Source: UMGS1071 sp045638545 | GTDB lineage: Bacteria; Bacillota; Clostridia; Oscillospirales; Acutalibacteraceae | Assembly (NCBI GenBank): GCA_045638545.1 | Contig: JAZUBL010000050.1 | Location: 1 to 10,154 of the forward strand | Length of the DNA stretch: 10,154 nucleotides | Direction of reading: 5' to 3' | Part shown: piece after piece, positions 1 through 8,111 of the stretch | Position numbering within the stretch: position 1 is the first letter of the stretch | Layout: every line of letters starts with the position of its first letter | Position numbers and translations under genes: made by a program | The notes under the pieces: generated by a model | Databases searched by the model: none | What the model was told of the DNA's origin: nothing | The model's input: only the letters and a program-made list of their open reading frames with translations

Positions 1-1
1 C

Positions 2-1510
2 GACTCCCTGCTCCACCCACAGTTTGCTGATGCAGCACTGAAGAGAGCAGAGCCAATCGGCAAGGGTCTCCCAGCATCCCCAGGTGCAGCTTGCGGCCGT
101 GTAGTATTCACAGCAGAAGATGCACAGCAGTGGAACATGAAGGGCGAAAAGGTTGTTCTCGTTCGTCTGGAAACATCCCCAGAAGATATCGAAGGCATGG
201 CAGCATCCGAGGGTATCCTCACAGTTCGCGGCGGTATGACATCTCACGCAGCAGTTGTTGCTCGTGGTATGGGTACATGCTGTGTATCCGGCTGCGGTGA
301 CATCACAGTTGACTACGAAGCAAAGCACTTCACACTGGGCGGCATGGTAATCAACGAAGGCGACTACATCTCCATCGATGGTTCCACAGGTAACATCTAT
401 GCAGAAGCAATCCCAACTGTAGAAGCTACTATTTCCGGTGACTTCGGCCGCTTTATGGGCTGGGCTGACAAGGCTCGTAAGCTGGAAGTTTACACAAACG
501 CAGACAATCCAAAGGATGCTGCACAGGCTAAGAAGTTCGGTGCAGAAGGCATCGGTCTCTGCCGTACAGAGCACATGTTCTTCGAAACAGAGAGAATCAA
601 GGCTGTTCGTGAGATGATCCTCTCCAAGAACGCTGAAGACCGCAAGAAGGCTCTCTCCAGAATTCTGCCATACCAGCAGAACGACTTTGAAGGCATCTTC
701 ACAGTAATGGAAGGCCGTCCTGTAACAATCCGTTTCCTGGATCCACCGCTGCACGAGTTCCTCCCACAGAAGGAAGACGAAGTAATCGAGCTGGCTAAGG
801 ACATGGGCGTTTCTGTTGTTGAGCTGTACGAAGTAATCGCTTCCCTCCACGAGTTCAACCCAATGATGGGTCACCGTGGCTGCCGTCTCTCCGTTTCTTA
901 CCCAGAAATCGCAGAGATGCAGACAGAAGCTGTTATCCGCGCAGCAATCGCTGTAAACAAGGCTCACCCAGAGTTCAACGTTGTTCCTGAGATCATGATC
1001 CCGCTGATCGGTGACGTGAAGGAGCTCAAGTATGTTAAGGACGTTGTAACAAAGACAGCTGACACAATCATCGCAGAGGCTGGCGCAGAGCTGAAGTACA
1101 TGGTTGGTACCATGATCGAGATCCCACGTGCTGCTCTCACAGCAGACCAGATCGCAACAGAAGCAGAGTTCTTCAGCTTTGGTACAAACGACCTGACACA
1201 GATGACATTCGGCTTCAGCCGTGATGACGCTGGTAAGTTCCTCGATGACTACTACAACAGCAAGATCTACGAAGCAGACCCATTTGCACGTCTCGACCAG
1301 AACGGCGTTGGCAAGCTGGTAGAAATGGCTGCACAGCTGGGCAGAAAGACACGTCCAGAGCTGATCCTCGGCGTTTGCGGCGAGCACGGCGGCGACCCAA
1401 CATCCGTTGAGTTCTGCCATAAGGTTGGCCTGAACTACGTTTCCTGCTCTCCATACCGTGTACCTGTAGCACGCCTCGCTGCTGCACAGGCTGCAATTAA
1501 AAACAAATAA
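2..1510 (+). CDS. ppdK: Pyruvate, phosphate dikinase, C-terminal 502 residues (5' end outside window)
   Basis: Cytosolic enzyme interconverting pyruvate, ATP and Pi with PEP, AMP and PPi; in anaerobes it links glycolysis and gluconeogenesis. The frame is open from base 2, and family members are about 870-880 residues, so roughly the first 370 (ATP-grasp domain) lie upstream. Visible are the central phosphohistidine domain with GGMTSHAAVVARGMG, whose His (codon 245-247) is the phosphocarrier, and then the C-terminal PEP/pyruvate TIM barrel with IGLCRTEHMFF, RFLDPPLHEFLP, GHRGCRL, FGTNDLTQMTFG and LGVCGEHGGDP. The Cys of the last motif (codon 1376-1378) is the catalytic acid/base of the family. 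The C-terminus ends normally in KNK. Codon use is strongly biased (Lys AAG, Asn AAC, Phe TTC, Pro CCA) compared with feoB, which fits very high expression. The identification is firm; only the N-terminal part is unseen. Confidence 0.97.
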   Translation, partial: DSLLHPQFADAALKRAEPIGKGLPASPGAACGRVVFTAEDAQQWNMKGEKVVLVRLETSPEDIEGMAASEGILTVRGGMTSHAAVVARGMGTCCVSGCGDITVDYEAKHFTLGGMVINEGDYISIDGSTGNIYAEAIPTVEATISGDFGRFMGWADKARKLEVYTNADNPKDAAQAKKFGAEGIGLCRTEHMFFETERIKAVREMILSKNAEDRKKALSRILPYQQNDFEGIFTVMEGRPVTIRFLDPPLHEFLPQKEDEVIELAKDMGVSVVELYEVIASLHEFNPMMGHRGCRLSVSYPEIAEMQTEAVIRAAIAVNKAHPEFNVVPEIMIPLIGDVKELKYVKDVVTKTADTIIAEAGAELKYMVGTMIEIPRAALTADQIATEAEFFSFGTNDLTQMTFGFSRDDAGKFLDDYYNSKIYEADPFARLDQNGVGKLVEMAAQLGRKTRPELILGVCGEHGGDPTSVEFCHKVGLNYVSCSPYRVPVARLAAAQAAIKNK

Positions 1511-1542
1511 TCAGTTGATGTAACATCAGCTTGAAATAAAAA

Positions 1543-1580
1543 CACCCCGCATGGCATTACGCTGTGCGGGGTGCTTTTTT
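1543..1580 (+). terminator. Intrinsic terminator of ppdK
   Basis: A perfect 9-bp stem (CACCCCGCA at 1543-1551 with TGCGGGGTG at 1565-1573) with a 13-nt loop is followed by C and six T residues (1575-1580). It lies 33 nt after the ppdK stop, so feoA is expected to need its own promoter. Confidence 0.93.
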
Positions 1581-1581
1581 A

Positions 1582-1610
1582 TTCACCAAATTCAATTTTT
1601 AAAATAGAAT
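1582..1610 (+). promoter_or_regulatory. Candidate feoAB promoter
   Basis: A -35-like TTCACC (1582-1587, 4/6 to TTGACA), a 17-bp spacer and a -10-like TAGAAT (1605-1610, 5/6 to TATAAT) lie directly after the ppdK terminator. Transcription would start near 1617. This is inferred from hexamers and position only; the -35 is weak, as expected if an activator or derepression matters. Confidence 0.4.
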
Positions 1611-1629
1611 AACAAAAGGAGATTCTATT
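1603..1629. repeat. Perfect 8-bp inverted repeat over the feoAB promoter, possible operator
   Basis: AATAGAAT (1603-1610) and ATTCTATT (1622-1629) are exact reverse complements around an 11-nt spacer containing AAAAGGAG. The left arm contains the candidate -10. A protein bound here would block the promoter. If transcription begins further upstream, the RNA could instead form a hairpin with a Shine-Dalgarno-like AGGAG in its loop. The sequence does not match the classical Fur box or the DtxR/IdeR box, so any regulator is unidentified. Confidence 0.5.
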
Positions 1630-1644
1630 CGGGATGGTGAGGGT

Positions 1645-1893
1645 ATGACCGATAAAACGACACTGGCACAGTTGTATCCGGGAGATGGGGCGAAAATCAC
1701 CCATCTTACGGTGGAGGGCAATCTGCGCCGCCGGCTGCAGGACATTGGGCTGATTGTTGGAACGACGGTGCGCTGCGTTGGCAAAAGTCCCGGCGGCGAC
1801 CCCATGGCCTATTCCATTCGCGGCGCTGTTATTGCACTGCGGCGGGAAGATGCCGCCCGTATTTTTGTAAGCAGGGAGGGAGCCGATGGATGA
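1645..1893 (+). CDS. feoA: FeoA, ferrous iron transport accessory protein
   Basis: Small cytosolic SH3-like beta-barrel protein of 82 residues, the normal size for FeoA, thought to interact with FeoB and influence Fe2+ uptake. The recognisable core runs through LAQLYPGDGAKITHL, then RRLQDIGLIVGTTVRCVGKSPGGDPMAYSIRGAVIALRR in pieces: the conserved (R)RLxxxGLxxGxxV segment followed by GDPxxYxIRGxxIALR. The ATG at 1645 is preceded very closely by GGTGAGG. A better AAAAGGAG lies 23 nt upstream, facing a four-codon ATG minicistron (1634-1648) whose TGA overlaps the feoA ATG, so initiation may be coupled. The stop overlaps the feoB start by 8 nt, showing an operon. No feoC is present. Confidence 0.93.
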   Translation: MTDKTTLAQLYPGDGAKITHLTVEGNLRRRLQDIGLIVGTTVRCVGKSPGGDPMAYSIRGAVIALRREDAARIFVSREGADG

Positions 1894-3904
1894 TACGGTA
1901 AAACGGGTGTGTCTGGCAGGCAACCCAAATGTGGGTAAAAGCACGGTGTTCAACGGCCTGACAGGCGGCCGTCAGCACACTGGCAACTGGGCTGGCAAAA
2001 CCGTCTGTAATGCAGTAGGCCAGTACCGTTTTGACGGCACGACGTATCAGTTAACAGACGTACCGGGCACTTACTCACTTCTTGCCCGGTCAGAAGATGA
2101 GACCGTAGCCAGAGATGCCATCTGTTTTGAACCCTTTGATTGCATAGTGGTCGTCTGCGATGCAACCTGCCTGGAGCGAAACCTGAACCTGGTTCTGCAG
2201 ATTCTGGAAGTGACCGGCAACGTAGTGGTGTGCGTCAATCTGCTGGATGAAGCGGAGAAGAAGGGCATTGCTGTAGACTTAGCTGCACTGGAGCGAGAAC
2301 TGGGCGTGCCGGTAGTAGGCACCAGCGCCCGGGCAAAAAAAGGACTGCAGCAGCTGAAAGAAGCCATCGTTCTTGCATGCAGAGAAACCAGACAGCCCCG
2401 CAAACTGCGTTATACCGCTGGAATCGAAGCCGCTATTGAACAGATTACCGCACAACTGTCGAAAATTACGCTGCCTGCTCGATGGACTGCTGTTAAGCTG
2501 TTGGAGCGGGATGCTTCTATGCTGGCATCCCTTCGGCAGCATCTGCCGGATGCAATTCTGCAGATGGGAGAGAGGCAGGAGAATTCGTACTCCGATCAGA
2601 TTGCCGCCTGTCTTGTAATCGAAGCAGAGGGAATTGCTGCAGAATGTGTGCATGAAAATAAAAACAGCTGCCGCTGGGACAGAAAACTGGATGCCATCTT
2701 GACAAGCAAACGATTTGGTATCCCCATTATGCTCCTGCTGCTGATGATGATTTTCTGGATTACCATTACCCTGTCCAACTATCCGTCACAGCTTTTATCG
2801 GACGGTCTGTTCTGGGTGCAGGATCGACTGACAGATTTCTTCCAATGGGTTGGTGCACCGCAGTGGCTCCATGGCATTGTGGTGCTGGGAATGTACCGGG
2901 TGCTGGCGTGGGTAGTATCTGTTATGCTGCCGCCTATGGCAATTTTCTTCCCGCTGTTTACCATTCTGGAGGATTTCGGTTATCTGCCCCGGGTGGCGTT
3001 TAATTTAGATAAGTACTTTAAAAAAGCAGGTTCCTGCGGCAAACACGCATTGACGACCTGTATGGGCTTTGGCTGCAATGCGGTGGGCATTACCGGCTGC
3101 CGCATTATTGATTCTCCCAGAGAGCGACTCATTGCCATGGTGACCAATAGCTTTGTGCCCTGCAACGGCCGCTTTCCCATGCTGCTCACCATGATCACTC
3201 TGTTTTTTGTGTCATCGGCTGTGCCTTGGAGCGGTCTGTTTTCTACGATGATTTTAACGGCTGTTATTTTACTGGGTATCACCATGACGCTGCTGCTTTC
3301 CAAAGTCCTCTCCAAAACCATCCTGAAAGGGCTGCCGTCCTCTTTTATGCTGGAGCTGCCGCCTTATCGAGTTCCGCAGTTTGGCAGGGTGATTTTGCGC
3401 TCTCTGCTGGACCGCACCCTGTTTGTGCTGGGCAGAGCGGCTGTTGTTGCTGTGCCGGCAGGCGCGCTGCTGTGGCTGCTGGCTAATATTACAGTTGGCG
3501 ACAGCAGCCTGCTTGCCCACTGTGCAGCTTTTCTCGATCCCTTTGCAAAATTGTTTGGCCTGGACGGCGTAATCCTGCTGGCATTTATTCTTGGATTCCC
3601 TGCCAATGAGATCGTCATTCCCATTATGCTGATGGCTTATCTGGCAGAAGGCAGTATTCTGGAACTGGAAAATTTACTGGAATTGAAGCAGGTATTTCTG
3701 GACAACGGATGGACGTGGCTGACGGCAGTGTGCTTTGTTCTGTTTGCACTGATGCACTGGCCCTGCTCTACCTCCTGCCTGACGCTTTACAAAGAAACGA
3801 AAAGCCTCCGTTGGACAGCGCTTTCTATGGTGATCCCTGCAGCAACAGGGCTGCTGTTATGTTTTGTCACGGCAAATGCAGCAAGGCTGCTGGGGCTGGT
3901 ATAA
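1886..3904 (+). CDS. feoB: FeoB, ferrous iron permease with cytosolic GTPase domain
   Basis: Inner-membrane Fe2+ importer, 672 residues, typical of shorter Gram-positive FeoB (E. coli is about 770). The N-terminal G domain shows G1 GNPNVGKST (12-20), the HTGNWAGKTV switch I region (31-40), G3 DVPG (58-61), G4 NLLD (118-121) in place of the canonical NxxD/NKxD, and G5-like GTSAR (145-149). A linker/GDI-type helical region (about 170-270) follows. The membrane part begins near residue 278 and has the two Gate regions, including GFGCNAVGITGCR (394-406) and NSFVPCNGRFP (421-431); Cys residues in both are conserved in this subtype. FPANEIVIPIM and HWPCSTSCLTLYKET sit in the C-terminal half. GGGAGGG (1874-1880) sits 5 nt before the ATG, inside feoA, so translation is probably coupled. 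No truncation is seen. Confidence 0.96.
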   Translation: MDDTVKRVCLAGNPNVGKSTVFNGLTGGRQHTGNWAGKTVCNAVGQYRFDGTTYQLTDVPGTYSLLARSEDETVARDAICFEPFDCIVVVCDATCLERNLNLVLQILEVTGNVVVCVNLLDEAEKKGIAVDLAALERELGVPVVGTSARAKKGLQQLKEAIVLACRETRQPRKLRYTAGIEAAIEQITAQLSKITLPARWTAVKLLERDASMLASLRQHLPDAILQMGERQENSYSDQIAACLVIEAEGIAAECVHENKNSCRWDRKLDAILTSKRFGIPIMLLLLMMIFWITITLSNYPSQLLSDGLFWVQDRLTDFFQWVGAPQWLHGIVVLGMYRVLAWVVSVMLPPMAIFFPLFTILEDFGYLPRVAFNLDKYFKKAGSCGKHALTTCMGFGCNAVGITGCRIIDSPRERLIAMVTNSFVPCNGRFPMLLTMITLFFVSSAVPWSGLFSTMILTAVILLGITMTLLLSKVLSKTILKGLPSSFMLELPPYRVPQFGRVILRSLLDRTLFVLGRAAVVAVPAGALLWLLANITVGDSSLLAHCAAFLDPFAKLFGLDGVILLAFILGFPANEIVIPIMLMAYLAEGSILELENLLELKQVFLDNGWTWLTAVCFVLFALMHWPCSTSCLTLYKETKSLRWTALSMVIPAATGLLLCFVTANAARLLGLV

Positions 3905-3916
3905 ATTTTCTGTAAT

Positions 3917-3953
3917 AAAAAAACAGCGAACAGATTGCTCTGCTCGCTGTTTT
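3917..3953. terminator. Bidirectional intrinsic terminator between feoB and the RND gene
   Basis: A perfect 9-bp stem (AAACAGCGA 3921-3929 with TCGCTGTTT 3944-3952) has a 14-nt loop. It is flanked by an A run (3917-3923) and by a T run (3950-3953, then GCTTTT), so it provides a U-tract for both strands. It lies 12 nt after the feoB stop and about 19 nt beyond the stop of the converging RND gene. Confidence 0.9.
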
Positions 3954-3971
3954 GCTTTTGATGAGAAAAAA

Positions 3972-6900
3972 TCACATCAGCATTTCGTCTTTTTCATTTT
4001 CTTTGGTTGGTTCTGCGTTTTCTGCAGAATTCTGGTCCTTGTTCTTGGAACCAAAGTGCTTTGCTTTATTTGCAATTGCTTCTAATTCTGCATCCAGTGC
4101 TTCTTCACTGATAATATCCAGATCCTGCTTATTCAGACGCTTCATTTCCTTGCGGTTCATGATGTCGTAAATGATCGGGATAACGTACAGTGTCAGCAGT
4201 GTTGCATAGGTCAGACCGCCGATACATACGATGGCGATTGGCTGCATCAGCTCGTTGCCGCCGCCAATGCCCAGGGCCATTACCAGCAGACCAAGAATGG
4301 TTGTGATGGTTGTCATCAGGATCGGGCGCATACGGGTGACACCGGCTTCGATGATGGCTTCTTTTTTCGGCATACCGGCCAGACGCAGTTGGTTGATGTA
4401 GTCAATGAGAACGATACCGTTGTTAACGATGATACCCACCAGCATAACAAAGCCGATCATAGACATAACGCTAACTTCGAAACCAGTGATCAGCAGACCA
4501 AGCAGACCGCCGGTGAAGGCCAGCGGAATGGTGAACATAACGATGAACGGATGCTTGAGAGACTGGAACTGTGCTACCATGATCAGGTAAACCAGCAGTA
4601 CGCCCAGCAGGAGCATGCCAACCAGGTCGCCGAGAGATGCCATGATATCTTCGTTGCCGCCGGAGAATTCATAACGGCATTCTTCCGGCAGTTCCATTTC
4701 TGCCAGGGCAGTTTTTGCAGCTTCGGCTACGTGGGTAATGTTATAATCATCTGCCACGTCGCACTTTACGTCAATGTAGCGAGTCTGGTCAACGCGCTTG
4801 ATGGATGTCAGTGTTTCCGTATCGATAACCTCTGCAATATCCTGGATGGCAATGGTTTCTTCTGTGCCGTCCCGCATGGTAACTGTAAAGGTATAGTTCT
4901 TAATGAATTCCGGAGTCAGCTCTGCTTTGTTATCTTTGAGGATCAGCACGTCGTACATGTCGCCGCTGTAGTTAACAGTTGTAGCAGTTACTTCTGTCTG
5001 CAGTGCGGCAGACAGCTGCTGATAAACCTGTGCAGTGGTCAGGCCGTATTCCATTGCCTTCTGCTTATCTACGATAAACTGGATGGCCGGGTCTGTTTCT
5101 TCCATGCCGTCAGAGATATTCGCAGTGCCGTCTACTGTTTCCAGTTCTGCAGCAATGTCTTTTGCTGTTTGCTGCAGTACATCAAGGTCTTCGCCGTAAA
5201 CGCGGATCGTAATACCGCTGTCGCTGAGGCCGCCCATCATAGAGGCCATGCCGCCGCCGGAAGTTTTAAAGGTACCTTCCAGATCGGATACTGCTTCCAG
5301 AACCTTTGCGGTTGTTTCCTTACTGTCGGTGCCTTCTTCCAGTGTCAGATAGAAGGTGACATTTCTAGGATCCGAACCACCGGTTCCGCCCAGCATACCC
5401 ATCATGCCGCCGCTGCTGGAAGACAGCATTGCGCCTGCGGTTTCGATGCCTTCAATTTCGCTGATACGGCGGATCGCTTCGTCAGCAACTTTTCTGGTAT
5501 CGGCCAGAAAAGCTGTTTCCGGCATTTCCAGTGTCATGTTAATTTCGGTAGCGTTTGTTTCCGGCATAAATACAAAGCCTTTTGCCATAGCCAGCGCACC
5601 GCTGCCAATGAGCAGCACAATGGAGCCGATGAGAACAATTGCTTTGTATTTCAGTGCCCAGCGCAGTGTTTTCTGATAAACACTCATGAGCTTATCAAAA
5701 ATCCTGTGTTTCTTTTCCTTGGTATTCTTCAGCATGCGTGACGACATGGCCGGAACAACGGTCAGCGCCACGATGAGGCTGGCCATGAGGGCATAGCCCA
5801 TGGTCAGTGCCATATCAGTGAACAGATCGCGTGTCATGCCTTCGATAAAGACGATCGGCAGGAACACACAAACGGTGGTCAGTGTGGAAGACGCAATAGC
5901 GGCTGCAACCTGCGATGCACCGATGATGGCAGATTTGATTGCGGAGACGCCCTTGTTGCGGAGACGATAAATGTTCTCGATAACAACAACGGAGTTATCT
6001 ACCAGCATACCAACTGCTACGGCCAGACCGGACATGGAGATCATGTTCAGTGTGATACCGGAGAAGTACATCATAACGAACGCGAAAATAACGCTGATCG
6101 GAATGCTGCACAGGATGATAAAGGTTGGCTTGATATCCCGCAGGAACAGGAACAGAATGATCACGGCAAAAATTGCGCCGAAGATCAGGCTGGAGAAGAT
6201 GGATTCGATGATGGTGTAAATATACTCACCCTGATCCATCAGCGGGGTAAAGGTCAGGCCTTCGTATTCTTCAGAAAGTTCTGCGAATTTTGCATTGATA
6301 TTATTGGAAACTTCTGCAGTAGCGTAAGTAGACTGCTTGTTGAAAGTCAGCAGGATGCCGTCATTGCCATTAATCGTAGCATACACTTCATTGGCATTAT
6401 TGGCGATGAAAACATCGGCTACGTCAGAAACTCTGATCGGTCCGATGTCATCCATACCAAGATCCAGCAGAACAAGATTCTTCATTTCTTCCTCTGTGGT
6501 GATCTTGTCGCCGACGCTGACCAGATAGTCAATGCCTTCTTCCTGCACATAACCAACAGGCATGGAGAAGTTCTGTGCGCCGAGGATCGCCGCAACGGTA
6601 TCCATTTTCACGATGTTGGTCAGGTCAGCCTGCTTTAAAGCTTCTTCCTTTGCTGTTTCCAGCTGTGTCAGGCCAGCTTCCACTTCTTTTGCAGCAGAGG
6701 TCAGAGAGGCTTCGCCCAGGATCAGCTGTGCGGAAGCATCGCTGAGCTGGAACATACCGTTCAGCTTCTGTTTCTCCAGCTCCTGCAGCGCCTGCTCTGC
6801 AGTGATGTCGCCATTGCCAAACTGTGCAATGGCGTTGTTGATCTGTGTGATTGCTGCGGAAAGCTGTGCTTTTCCGGAAGAAATTTCCTGCAGGGTGTTT

Positions 6901-8111
6901 GCGAGATCGCTGCGGTTCACACCCAACTTGGTGAGTGCTGCATCGATCACGCCGAGGCTTGCGTTGGCAGTTGTCAGAGATGCCTGTGTTGTCAGCAGTT
7001 CTACTTCCAGACCGCGGCGGTCGGTGCCCATTGCTGCCAGATGTGTGTCAATGGTTGCCAGAGCGGCAGTGTTCTGCTTGTATTCTGCGCTGTTGAGGAT
7101 CGCATTTTTCTTTGCTGTTTTTTCTTCCTCTGTCAGCGTTGTGTCTGCGTCAATTGCATGGAGTTCTGCCTGGAACTCTTTTTCAGCGGCTTCCAGTGCC
7201 GGAAGCTGAGCGTTGATTGTTTCAAGCAGTGTTACTTTGTTGGTCAGTTCCTTCTGGGTAGCTTCCAGCTTGGAAACAGTAGCATAGATGCTCTGCAGCT
7301 GCTGTTCTGTTTTTTCCAGCTGTTCCAGCTGTGCTTCCAGTTCATCCAGCTGAGAAATAGCAGATTCAGCCTGGGTGGTCTGGTTCAGCAGCTGCTCCTT
7401 ACCCTGTTCCAGCTGCAGCTTGCCAAGCTCCATCTGAGCCTGTCCTGCTTCCAGCTGTGTCTGTGCATCAGAGAGCTGATCTTCTGCGTCAGCAAACTGG
7501 CCGGAGATGGCCTGCTGTACTTTTTTGTTCAGTGCGTCAATTTTGCTCTGATTGAGTACAACACTTACCTGCTGTTCAATCATACCGTTTGCACTGACAC
7601 TGGCAACACCGGCGGTGCCTTCCAGTTTATACAGCAGCTCTTCATCCAGGAATGTAGAAAGCTGTACAGCATCCATGCCTTCCATATTAACTGCTGCTAC
7701 AGCAACAGGGATCATGGAAGGATTGATTTTGAGAATATATGGTGTGCCGACCATTTCGTTCCACTGGCTTGAAATAGCATTAATGGATTGCAGAATATCG
7801 ACCGATATGGTGTCCATATTTACGTCTTCGGTAAATTCCAGCGTTACCATGGAATAGTTTGCGCTGGAGGTGGAAGTGATTTCGACCAGATTACCCAACG
7901 TGCCAAGAGCTTTTTCGATTGGCTGTGTTACTTCCTGCTCCACTTCTTCCGGTGTTGCACCGGCGTAGGTGGTCATAACCATAACGTAAGGCATATCCAT
8001 ATTCGGCATAAGGTCCGGCGTCATTTTTGTAAAGGAAACGAAGCCGAGAACGAGGACGATGACCACTGCTACCAGAACGGTCAGTGGCTTTTTAACACTA
8101 AATTTAGACAT
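3972..8111 (-). CDS. RND-superfamily (HAE1/SwrC-like) efflux transporter with a large coiled-coil insertion
   Basis: Proton-driven efflux pump of the plasma membrane; substrate unknown. At 1379 residues it is about 300 longer than AcrB or SwrC (near 1050). Order: TM1 (about 10-28); porter region with PEEVEQEVTQPIEKALG; a Gln/Glu/Leu/Ala-rich coiled coil (about 204-500); rest of the N-terminal porter/docking region; TM2-6 (about 632-790) with GMLVDNSVVVIENIYR; TM7 (about 823-842); second porter region (843-1155) with Gly/Met-rich loops (897-914, 951-966); TM8-12 (about 1160-1315) with GIIVNNGIVLIDYIN; and an acidic, Lys-rich cytosolic tail to 1379. D705 matches one of the AcrB TM4 aspartates, the next position is N706, and the TM10 lysine position holds Asn. 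The start is fixed by AGGGAGGAG (8119-8127) 7 nt upstream and by an 8-nt overlap with the TetR gene. No adaptor or TolC-like gene is nearby, which suits a monoderm host. Confidence 0.93.
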   Translation of the reverse strand: MSKFSVKKPLTVLVAVVIVLVLGFVSFTKMTPDLMPNMDMPYVMVMTTYAGATPEEVEQEVTQPIEKALGTLGNLVEITSTSSANYSMVTLEFTEDVNMDTISVDILQSINAISSQWNEMVGTPYILKINPSMIPVAVAAVNMEGMDAVQLSTFLDEELLYKLEGTAGVASVSANGMIEQQVSVVLNQSKIDALNKKVQQAISGQFADAEDQLSDAQTQLEAGQAQMELGKLQLEQGKEQLLNQTTQAESAISQLDELEAQLEQLEKTEQQLQSIYATVSKLEATQKELTNKVTLLETINAQLPALEAAEKEFQAELHAIDADTTLTEEEKTAKKNAILNSAEYKQNTAALATIDTHLAAMGTDRRGLEVELLTTQASLTTANASLGVIDAALTKLGVNRSDLANTLQEISSGKAQLSAAITQINNAIAQFGNGDITAEQALQELEKQKLNGMFQLSDASAQLILGEASLTSAAKEVEAGLTQLETAKEEALKQADLTNIVKMDTVAAILGAQNFSMPVGYVQEEGIDYLVSVGDKITTEEEMKNLVLLDLGMDDIGPIRVSDVADVFIANNANEVYATINGNDGILLTFNKQSTYATAEVSNNINAKFAELSEEYEGLTFTPLMDQGEYIYTIIESIFSSLIFGAIFAVIILFLFLRDIKPTFIILCSIPISVIFAFVMMYFSGITLNMISMSGLAVAVGMLVDNSVVVIENIYRLRNKGVSAIKSAIIGASQVAAAIASSTLTTVCVFLPIVFIEGMTRDLFTDMALTMGYALMASLIVALTVVPAMSSRMLKNTKEKKHRIFDKLMSVYQKTLRWALKYKAIVLIGSIVLLIGSGALAMAKGFVFMPETNATEINMTLEMPETAFLADTRKVADEAIRRISEIEGIETAGAMLSSSSGGMMGMLGGTGGSDPRNVTFYLTLEEGTDSKETTAKVLEAVSDLEGTFKTSGGGMASMMGGLSDSGITIRVYGEDLDVLQQTAKDIAAELETVDGTANISDGMEETDPAIQFIVDKQKAMEYGLTTAQVYQQLSAALQTEVTATTVNYSGDMYDVLILKDNKAELTPEFIKNYTFTVTMRDGTEETIAIQDIAEVIDTETLTSIKRVDQTRYIDVKCDVADDYNITHVAEAAKTALAEMELPEECRYEFSGGNEDIMASLGDLVGMLLLGVLLVYLIMVAQFQSLKHPFIVMFTIPLAFTGGLLGLLITGFEVSVMSMIGFVMLVGIIVNNGIVLIDYINQLRLAGMPKKEAIIEAGVTRMRPILMTTITTILGLLVMALGIGGGNELMQPIAIVCIGGLTYATLLTLYVIPIIYDIMNRKEMKRLNKQDLDIISEEALDAELEAIANKAKHFGSKNKDQNSAENAEPTKENEKDEMLM

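Noticed and set aside
4389..5741. A 450-codon open frame on the plus strand, plus several shorter ones, antisense to the RND gene
   Set aside because: Composition is low-complexity Cys/His/Phe-rich with no domain. It mirrors the RND codons (few TTA, CTA, TCA codons), and the minus-strand frame is a clear full-length transporter.
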